A stretch of 36,176 nucleotides of DNA, from positions 1 to 36,176 of IMG/VR virus record IMGVR_UViG_3300003322_000433, one strand, 5' to 3'. Within the stretch, counting starts at the first letter, position 1, and each line of letters opens with the position of its first letter. A program made the position numbers and the translations under genes. Below are positions 31,283 through 36,176 of the stretch, piece by piece. The DNA is from a virus. The notes under the pieces were generated by a model. It did not search any database. It worked only from the letters and a program-made list of their open reading frames with translations, and had not been told where the DNA came from.

Positions 31283-31628
31283 TCATCACCTCCGCAATGG
31301 TCTGTTTACTCGGCTCAGACCACTCTACGCCTTTGTCGCTTCCGATGGCGTAAAGGTATTCGATGAATTCAGCAAACCGACGCACACCATAGTTGCTCGT
31401 GCTGGCTCCGATCATCACAACCCCGCCGTCGATCCCTTCCGCCATTTCCGTTTCGCGCTCGAATCCGGCCGTGAGTATCGCCTTCCAGGCTTGCGGCGGG
31501 ATCATGCCGCGCACCCATTTTCCGCCTTTTGTGTGTCTCCATGGAACGTGCCGCGAGAAGTCCGCCAGCATGGGCCACATTTTACGGTTCTGGTTAAGCG
31601 TTCTGCGGCGGTCTTCGTCGTCTCTCAC
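31257..31628 (-). CDS. ninB: NinB-like recombination protein, short N-terminus
   Basis: The 123-residue product matches NinB: TLNQNRKMWPMLADFSRHVP, then IPPQAWKAILTAGFE, EGIDGGVVMIGASTSNYGVR and a C-terminal FIEYLYAIGSDKGVEWSEP. I chose the GTG at 31628, which overlaps the previous TGA and has GAGGGGGAAGG just upstream. That start leaves out the roughly 30-residue N-terminal strand region usual in NinB (about 140-150 residues). NinB (lambda Orf) helps load recombinase on ssDNA. The ERF gene earlier in the operon is its likely partner. Confidence 0.78.
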   Translation of the reverse strand: MRDDEDRRRTLNQNRKMWPMLADFSRHVPWRHTKGGKWVRGMIPPQAWKAILTAGFERETEMAEGIDGGVVMIGASTSNYGVRRFAEFIEYLYAIGSDKGVEWSEPSKQTIAEVMNVRERNSV

Positions 31629-32017
31629 CCCTTCCCCCTCGTAGCCTCGACCGCTGCCTGCGGCGACTCCACGATTTCCAGCCAGCCAGTCACGTTGGTC
31701 ACCGGCATTGATAGCCCGCCGCCATTGATCGAATGGCAGGTATCGCCGTAGCGGCGCATCACTGCCCATTTGTATTTGTAGATCGATTGAGTCTTCTTTG
31801 GGATTTGCTCGGCAAACTCCAGCACCAGAAACATGGAGCCATCCGGCGGCGCTCCTGTGTTCCATCCTAAGCGCGCTGCATGCCGCATCTGGTGGAAATC
31901 GCCCCACTTCCAGCGAATGCGGAATGAACACTCGGCCACTAGCGTGCTCAGCCCTACGAACATCGCCACTAATCCGTAGCCTGCTACCAACCAAGTCGCA
32001 ACGGATTCGATGCTCAC
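31625..32017 (-). CDS. membrane-anchored protein of unknown function (130 aa)
   Basis: GTG start overlapping the previous TGA, with a GAGGAGGGAG ribosome site. One hydrophobic segment lies near the N-terminus (TWLVAGYGLVAMFVGLSTLV), followed by a polar domain with WGDFHQMRHAARLGWNTGAP and MPVTNVTGWLEIVES. Probably anchored in the inner membrane. No family is recognised. Confidence 0.65.
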   Translation of the reverse strand: MSIESVATWLVAGYGLVAMFVGLSTLVAECSFRIRWKWGDFHQMRHAARLGWNTGAPPDGSMFLVLEFAEQIPKKTQSIYKYKWAVMRRYGDTCHSINGGGLSMPVTNVTGWLEIVESPQAAVEATRGKG

Positions 32018-32379
32018 GTCTCCCTCCTCCTCGCAACAGGGATCGGCAGGAAGCCGATGAAGCAGTCGAAGGTGTATCTATCGTCTCCCATAAAAACGAC
32101 GTCTTGCCCGTCTTCATCGGAATCGACCTCGCCAATATCAGGTATTCCAAGGTCTGGCCCATCCCAATACAGCAGAATCGTTTCACCACGAATTGCCTCT
32201 TCCATCGGCCTAAGCGTGTGGTGCTCGGCTAGGGCGGCGGTGAGCATCAGGCGCGTGGAACTAAGGGAATGGTGCTTGCCTATTCGCAGTGAGGATACGT
32301 AATCAGACCATGCCGCCTCGGCGGCTGCGATCATCGCCTCCGTCACTTCCTCGCGCTTGTCGTTCGGTTCGGTGGTCAT
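32014..32379 (-). CDS. accessory protein of unknown function (121 aa)
   Basis: ATG overlapping the upstream stop (ATGA). The N-terminal VTEAMIAAAEAAWSDY plus LMLTAALAEH is a phrase seen in many small phage proteins of this kind. The second half is acidic (IPDIGEVDSDEDGQDVVFMG). No enzymatic motif is seen. Function unknown. Confidence 0.65.
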   Translation of the reverse strand: MTTEPNDKREEVTEAMIAAAEAAWSDYVSSLRIGKHHSLSSTRLMLTAALAEHHTLRPMEEAIRGETILLYWDGPDLGIPDIGEVDSDEDGQDVVFMGDDRYTFDCFIGFLPIPVARRRET

Positions 32380-32693
32380 GGTTCGCACTCCGGAATTTGA
32401 ACGAACCGCTCGCTGCCTGTGAGATCTTTGGGCAATTCCTCACCCATCGCCGCGCGCAGTTCAGCGGCCCGTCTTGTGACCTGTCCGATACTTGGCGGAT
32501 CGGGATAGGAGTTCGACGTCTCCATTTCTTCCGTCACCCTCAGCACTGCGTCGGGCTCCGCAATCGCCTCCCGCAGCTCCCTCTGCGCCTGCCTGACAAG
32601 AGTCAGTGACGAGTAAGCCTTTTCGGTTGCGCAACGATCGGCGAGCCGTGCAAGCGTGCCGTCAATCACTGATTGGATCGTGTGGCGGTTCAT
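32376..32693 (-). CDS. helical accessory protein of unknown function (105 aa)
   Basis: ATGA-coupled to the gene before. The 105-residue product is helical (VIDGTLARLADRCATEKAYS; VRQAQRELREAIAEPDAVLR) with an acidic, Pro-containing middle and no membrane segment. No family is recognised. Confidence 0.65.
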   Translation of the reverse strand: MNRHTIQSVIDGTLARLADRCATEKAYSSLTLVRQAQRELREAIAEPDAVLRVTEEMETSNSYPDPPSIGQVTRRAAELRAAMGEELPKDLTGSERFVQIPECEP

Positions 32694-33022
32694 GGTCTTT
32701 CATCCAGTGCGCGCAACGCATGGGCGCGCTGTTCAATTCGCTCGATATCAACTGCCGACGCAGTAATGATCGCACTGAGCCAGTTGCCAGGCGTCGGCTG
32801 TTTCTCCAGTTCCGCAATCCTCTCCCTGGCTGCCTGTAGCTCTTTCTCTGAATGGTGGAAACTGTTCAGCACCTCATCTAGGGCTGCCTGCGCACAGGAG
32901 GCGCGGATGTACTCGACGCCGCCGCACATATTGTGACGGCGCGCGATCAGATAGACCGACTTGCCTTCGTAAGTTTCGGAGACAAAAACCCGCTCCGGCG
33001 CGGTTTCGGTGAGGGTGGTCAT
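32690..33022 (-). CDS. accessory protein with coiled coil (110 aa)
   Basis: Starts at the ATG overlapping the previous TGA. The N-terminal half is a small mixed domain (ERVFVSETYEGKSVYLIARR, then CGGVEYIRAS). The middle is a coiled coil (HSEKELQAARERIAELEKQ). The last part is Ala-rich and helical. Function unknown. Confidence 0.65.
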   Translation of the reverse strand: MTTLTETAPERVFVSETYEGKSVYLIARRHNMCGGVEYIRASCAQAALDEVLNSFHHSEKELQAARERIAELEKQPTPGNWLSAIITASAVDIERIEQRAHALRALDERP

Positions 33023-33174
33023 GTGAAGTCCTCGGCAATTTCAGCGCACAAACGAATCAACCTGGACTTTGCCTTTTCTTCGCTTTGTGACAACTCTTCG
33101 TCCTCATCAAGCGCATCACGGCATTCCAGCAATGCTGCGAGCGTATTTTCAAATCGGCAGTAACTCATGTTCAT
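33019..33174 (-). CDS. small phage protein of the 'MSYCRFxNT' type (51 aa)
   Basis: The ATG overlaps the previous TGA; a second ATG two codons on is also possible. MSYCRFENTLAALLECRDAL followed by an acidic helix and AKSRLIRLCAEIAEDF is a pattern I know from many phage genomes as a conserved hypothetical. No function is known. It is missed easily because of its length. Confidence 0.65.
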   Translation of the reverse strand: MNMSYCRFENTLAALLECRDALDEDEELSQSEEKAKSRLIRLCAEIAEDFT

Positions 33175-33425
33175 TGGCATGGCTTCGTTTCCTGAGGCGG
33201 CGGGTCTTGCGATAACGCGAATTCACGCAGGTTGGTCACCGTAAAAAGCACGCCGCCGAGCGTATTTGCTACAGCCCTGAATTCCTTCCTCAACCTCTCC
33301 CCCTCATCCAGCGCAGCGAGTAGGGCGGGGCCCTTCTGCCGCATGAAATTGCGGTATTGGGAACCGATCAGGACGTTGCAATCAGCATGGTCCATGAATT
33401 CCTGCAACTCATCGCGGATGGTCAT
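33171..33425 (-). CDS. accessory protein of unknown function (84 aa)
   Basis: ATGA-coupled. An 84-residue helical protein with RDELQEFMDHADCNVLIGSQ and PALLAALDEGERLRKEFRAV. No membrane segment or metal site. Function unknown. Confidence 0.6.
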   Translation of the reverse strand: MTIRDELQEFMDHADCNVLIGSQYRNFMRQKGPALLAALDEGERLRKEFRAVANTLGGVLFTVTNLREFALSQDPPPQETKPCQ

Positions 33426-33760
33426 GGCTTTGCCTTGGTGACTTTGTAGCCCAGGCGAGATGCAAGCCTGCGCATGCGGTCGGCATCAGCTGACGCAGCT
33501 TCGCGTTTGTCATTTGCGGCTTGTTCGCGCATCGCTCGCTTGATGTCGGCAACCTTTATCCCAGCAAGCTTTGCGTAGGCGCGGCGTGTCGATTGGTTAG
33601 CCCCATGAGGCCGCAACAAAGAGATTCGCCGGAAGGTTGTGAATATTTCTCCACTGGCCGTCCTGATCAACACATGACCAGGAGTTTTTACAACGTCTAC
33701 CGCAGAATGGCTGCCTTCCGGAAGGCATTCGATGTACTGAGGAACTAGCTTAGTTTTCAC
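33422..33760 (-). CDS. basic accessory protein of unknown function (112 aa)
   Basis: I start at the GTG at 33760, which overlaps the upstream TGA (GTGA); a longer frame would run into the gene before. The N-terminal part is beta-like (PGHVLIRTASGEIFTTFRR) and the C-terminal part is a basic helix (IKVADIKRAMREQAANDKRE, then RMRRLASRLGYKV). The basic end could bind nucleic acid. Function unknown. Confidence 0.6.
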   Translation of the reverse strand: MKTKLVPQYIECLPEGSHSAVDVVKTPGHVLIRTASGEIFTTFRRISLLRPHGANQSTRRAYAKLAGIKVADIKRAMREQAANDKREAASADADRMRRLASRLGYKVTKAKP

Positions 33761-34011
33761 GACTTCACCTCGGAGCGGGCGCGGATGGCATAGGCAATAC
33801 CAACTGATGTTATTTCGGCCACAGTAGCGCAAGCCTCCCTCTCCTCCGCCACAGCCGCGTCAAGGTCGGCGCGGGTGAAGAGCTGGATGGCTGTATGCTT
33901 TCCATCGCTTATCGCGGCAACGGTCATATGCGCAGTCGCTTCGCATGGCACAGGTGTCGCCACGCCGTTGCCGTTCACCACGTACCACCACCCCTCTGGC
34001 TTCGTGCTCAT
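33757..34011 (-). CDS. accessory protein of unknown function (84 aa)
   Basis: ATGA-coupled. Residues 6-15 (EGWWYVVNGN) and the LFTRADLDAAVAEEREACA helix are a common phrase in small phage early proteins. No function is known. No membrane segment. Confidence 0.6.
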   Translation of the reverse strand: MSTKPEGWWYVVNGNGVATPVPCEATAHMTVAAISDGKHTAIQLFTRADLDAAVAEEREACATVAEITSVGIAYAIRARSEVKS

Positions 34012-34226
34012 GTCCGGTTCCTCTTGCGTGACGCCTTGGCGATCTTGTTGCGGGCGCGCTGCTTGGCTACCTGTTTCGGCCCGCGACGCGTTTTGGTTCG
34101 CCAGCTAGAGCGTGGCGAATACGTGACGTCGTCGAGATATGGGCGGTCCACAACTTGAACCGCGCCGCCTCCGACTGCGAACGCGCTAACTAAGCTTGCG
34201 GCTAACATTGCGCGATTCGTGATCAT
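34008..34226 (-). CDS. small protein with hydrophobic N-terminus and very basic tail (72 aa)
   Basis: ATGA-coupled at both ends. The N-terminus (AMLAASLVSAFAVGGGAVQV) may be a signal peptide or membrane anchor. The last 30 residues are strongly basic (KTRRGPKQVAKQRARNKIAK). This resembles small phage proteins of unknown role. Membrane or DNA contact is possible. Confidence 0.6.
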   Translation of the reverse strand: MITNRAMLAASLVSAFAVGGGAVQVVDRPYLDDVTYSPRSSWRTKTRRGPKQVAKQRARNKIAKASRKRNRT

Positions 34227-34384
34227 GATCGTTCCTTCGCTTGTTCGCGCTTTGGTTGCCTGCCGCCGCCCATTCGCAAGACCTGTTGCGCTAGGATTAC
34301 TTTGATCCGGTATAGAGCCAACAAGACCTCAAGCTGGCGTTGCGTCAAAGGACGCGCCTCGCGCTGTGAGATGGGATGGGTCAT
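34223..34384 (-). CDS. small helical protein of unknown function (53 aa)
   Basis: I chose ATG 34384, two bases after the previous stop, over an in-frame start inside the upstream gene. The product is basic with a central helix (LTQRQLEVLLALYRIKVILA). The helix may be a helix-turn-helix fragment. Function unknown. Confidence 0.5.
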   Translation of the reverse strand: MTHPISQREARPLTQRQLEVLLALYRIKVILAQQVLRMGGGRQPKREQAKERS

Positions 34385-34386
34385 GG

Positions 34387-34578
34387 CTAGCCTTCCTCCC
34401 AAGGATGGTAACCAAGTTCTTTCAGGCACTTTTTCAGCTCGTCCCTGATTTCAGGGAGCGACCCCTTTAGGCATTCAACATGGATGCGGTCTGGGATCGG
34501 CATAGTTATCGCCCAACACAGATTGTCGATGCGGTCTGCCAATTCACAAATTCGTTCTAGAGCGTCGTCGTTACTCAC
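34387..34578 (-). CDS. small helical protein of unknown function (63 aa)
   Basis: GTG start directly after the stop of the zinc-ribbon gene, with GGGAG upstream. The product is acidic and helical (DDALERICELADRIDNLCWA; EIRDELKKCLKELGY). No family is recognised. Confidence 0.55.
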   Translation of the reverse strand: MSNDDALERICELADRIDNLCWAITMPIPDRIHVECLKGSLPEIRDELKKCLKELGYHPWEEG

Positions 34579-34884
34579 CTACTCCCCCTCCGTCTTCTCT
34601 GCGAGCTTGTCGCGGTTCGTGATCGGCTCATCTATCCGCGTTCCGCAGAACGGGCAGAAGTGGAAGATCATTCCCTTCTCGACGTGATCGCCGGACTTTG
34701 CGCCAAAAAACGAAATAGTCGGTTCGTCCGTTTTCACGTTGAACCACCGATACCACCAGATGCCTTTTTGTTTTCCTCGCGGATTGCCGAACTCGGTGCA
34801 ATTGTTCAGCGTGTCGCATGGCACCACGAACTTGCCATCGCGGATTTCACACTTTATGCGGCGCTCGGTTTTCTTCTTGCTCAC
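34579..34884 (-). CDS. zinc-ribbon-like accessory protein (101 aa)
   Basis: GTG start with GGAGG five bases upstream. The C-terminal half has MIFHFCPFCGTRID, the second CxxC half of a zinc ribbon. The possible first half is spread (C12, C23, C29). The N-terminus is basic (MSKKKTERRIKCEI). Such 'FCPFCG' proteins are common in phage early regions, of unknown role. Confidence 0.65.
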   Translation of the reverse strand: MSKKKTERRIKCEIRDGKFVVPCDTLNNCTEFGNPRGKQKGIWWYRWFNVKTDEPTISFFGAKSGDHVEKGMIFHFCPFCGTRIDEPITNRDKLAEKTEGE

Positions 34885-34894
34885 GCTGCCTCCG

Positions 34895-35044
34895 TCATGG
34901 TTCGGGGGTGGTCTTCCGAGGGTTCTTAGGTATCCGCTTCCGACCTTTCACCGCGCTGCGCCACTGGCCCCAGGGCGAAACCTTGGCAGCTGCGCGGCCT
35001 GCTTTCTTGCGGTTTATGACGTCGCCGGCATATCGCTTGCTCAT
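34895..35044 (-). CDS. very basic small protein (49 aa)
   Basis: The ATG overlaps the stop of the ERF gene (ATGA). The 49-residue product is Lys/Arg-rich throughout (MSKRYAGDVINRKKAGRAAA; SAVKGRKRIPKNPRK). DNA or RNA binding is likely from charge alone; it may assist the annealing protein. No family is recognised. Confidence 0.6.
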   Translation of the reverse strand: MSKRYAGDVINRKKAGRAAAKVSPWGQWRSAVKGRKRIPKNPRKTTPEP

Positions 35045-35832
35045 CGCTTGCTCAGCCGCTTCAGTGCGCTTCGGTGGTGGCTTGGCAGTAGGCCCCAAAT
35101 GCACGTTTTTTCCTCGGTCGGCAGCTTGCAGTCGGTCCAAATCTTGAGCGCGCCGGCAAGATTTCCTCCATCGGCCGCACTGTTCATTTCGGCGGCAAAC
35201 TGCTCGATGACGATTTGCTGCTCTTGCGGGAAGTCCACTAGGCGCACGCCATCCTGTGGGTCGCCGGCCCGTGGTTCCCTCTTCTGCGCGCCAGCCTTGC
35301 GCCCGTCGTCGTCCTCGCCGTAACTGGTAAGGTTCAGCAGCGCCCCGGCCGTATAGCGCTTGCCATAGCTCACGCTCGACGCAACGGCCTGTACGGGGTT
35401 CTTCCCACCACTGGGGTCCGCGGGTAGCTTGATCGTCGTGCGCTCGCTGTGTCCGCCCCTGTGGCTCAGCACGCCGGTAATGGCGATGCCTTCGGCGAAG
35501 TCAGTGCGGAATGACAGGGCAAAGCCGTATTTGGTCAGGATCGGCTTGATCGTGTCGTTGATATCCTCCCACAGCGCATACTTGTATCGGCCTGTGACCT
35601 CGCCGCGCTCCTTGATGCTCGGCAACTTGGTTTGCACCTCGGCCAGATCGCGCGCAAACTCGGCAGCCGCCTGGCGCTCAATCATGCGCTCGTGCATTGC
35701 CATCAAGCGTTCCATCTTGTCTATGTCGCAATTCGGGTCGCTGGCTGCGCGGGAAATGACCGATAGCAGTGATGCTGCCTCGCTCGGAGCGGCCATAACC
35801 GGGAACTCGTCTTTCTTCACAACAGCGTTCAT
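35041..35832 (-). CDS. erf: ERF-family single-strand annealing protein
   Basis: The 263-residue protein matches the ERF superfamily of phage recombinases. The signature region includes EVTGRYKYALWEDINDTIKP, ILTKYGFALSFRT, and later KNPVQAVASSVSYGKRYTAG and ALLNLTSYGEDDDG. A helical C-terminus follows. ERF binds ssDNA and anneals complementary strands, supporting circularisation of incoming DNA and recombination. GGAG lies before the ATG. NinB and the small nucleases further along the same operon are probable partners. Confidence 0.88.
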   Translation of the reverse strand: MNAVVKKDEFPVMAAPSEAASLLSVISRAASDPNCDIDKMERLMAMHERMIERQAAAEFARDLAEVQTKLPSIKERGEVTGRYKYALWEDINDTIKPILTKYGFALSFRTDFAEGIAITGVLSHRGGHSERTTIKLPADPSGGKNPVQAVASSVSYGKRYTAGALLNLTSYGEDDDGRKAGAQKREPRAGDPQDGVRLVDFPQEQQIVIEQFAAEMNSAADGGNLAGALKIWTDCKLPTEEKTCIWGLLPSHHRSALKRLSKR

Positions 35833-35934
35833 TCGTTACTCCGTGGGATGGTTATTCGGTGCAGCTACGCATCTGTGGGCACGACGTGTGGCCGGCGCAC
35901 TCTTTCGGGCGGTGCGCGAGGGGACGGGGAAGGG

Positions 35935-36176
35935 TTACGCTTCGACAAATTCGCCGCGCTCATTGAGCCAGTAGAACGTGTCTTCCTTGATTCCGTCATG
36001 GCCGACTATTGCGGCCTTGGCGTGGACGATCTTCATGTTGTCATCGCGGTACGTGAGGAACAGCGCGCAGCCGTTTTTGCCTTTTGCTTTGCCTCGATAG
36101 CCGCTCGCCGTGGCAGCGCCGTAGTAGCCGCTCGCCGTGGCAGCGCCGGATTTGCCGCTCGCCGTGGCAGCGCCGT
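35935..36176 (-). CDS. DUF7666-type protein with GAATASG repeats, C-terminal part (runs off the window end)
   Basis: This is the end of the gene that begins at 451. On the minus strand it encodes repeats of GAATASG plus two variable residues (KS, YY, YR), then GKAKGKNGCALFLTYRDDNM, a 'KAAIVGHDGIKEDTFYW' segment and the end LNERGEFVEA. The last 50 residues match the C-terminal domain often paired with these repeats in phage proteins. Joined to the first part it gives a 230-residue protein. The true number of repeats is uncertain. Confidence 0.85.
   Translation of the reverse strand, partial: GAATASGKSGAATASGYYGAATASGYRGKAKGKNGCALFLTYRDDNMKIVHAKAAIVGHDGIKEDTFYWLNERGEFVEA
36100..36176. repeat. 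tandem repeats: 21-bp core with 6-bp variable spacer
   Basis: Three identical 21-bp cores (36100-36120, 36127-36147, 36154-36174) are separated by GTAGTA and GGATTT. Each core encodes GAATASG on the minus strand. The window starts with the last four bases of such a core, a GGAGTA spacer and a partial core at 11-25. Spacers change two residues at a time, while cores are identical at the DNA level, which suggests recent unit expansion. Confidence 0.9.

Noticed and set aside
36100-36176. CRISPR array
   Set aside because: The repeats are in frame within a protein gene, with 6-bp spacers that are far too short.

Overview
The window looks like the nearly complete genome of a tailed double-stranded DNA phage with a podovirus-type gene set and high G+C content. 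It carries small and large terminase subunits, a portal, a scaffold-like protein, a major capsid protein, a neck adaptor, a 1092-residue tail or hub protein and a run of alanine/glutamine-rich internal virion proteins. No tail tube, sheath or tape-measure genes are seen. No integrase, partition genes, RNA polymerase, DNA polymerase, tRNA gene or CRISPR array was found. Protein family flavour (ERF, NinB, DUF1364, DUF7666, the lysis cassette) suggests a Gram-negative proteobacterial host, perhaps Burkholderiales or Xanthomonadales. The host is inference.

The two ends of the window fall inside one leftward gene, in an array of 21-bp cores with 6-bp spacers. Joining the ends keeps the frame open for 231 codons. 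The genome is therefore circular or circularly permuted, and the sequence was cut (and probably lost about 21 bp) in the repeat.

Layout. A bidirectional control region lies at about 1868-1977, with a near-consensus leftward sigma-70 promoter and a rightward promoter that would give a nearly leaderless mRNA for a Cro-like repressor. Rightward (1978-26740): Cro, small early genes, replication (initiator-like protein and TOPRIM/helicase), packaging (TerS, a degenerate citrate-synthase-like protein, two putative virion proteins, TerL), portal, scaffold, capsid, neck and tail hub, then putative ejection proteins. Leftward, from 1867 through the window junction to 26737: a chain of small genes mostly coupled by ATGA/GTGA overlaps, a 400-bp structured gene-free segment, DUF7666, ERF annealing protein, many small accessory genes, NinB, a low-GC HNH endonuclease, a PD-(D/E)XK-type nuclease, a terminator, two surface-type proteins and a lysis cassette (two membrane proteins, a lysozyme-like protein, Rz with nested Rz1). 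The arms converge at 26737-26740, where the stop codons overlap and the rightward terminator lies inside the opposing gene.

The points most worth a second look are a chromosomal-type parS (ParB-binding) palindrome at 7983-7998 in a phage without par genes, the citrate-synthase-like protein lacking two of three catalytic residues, the GAATASG repeat protein at the genome ends, a two-TM ORF antisense to the ejection-protein region, and the structured gene-free segment at 452-854.
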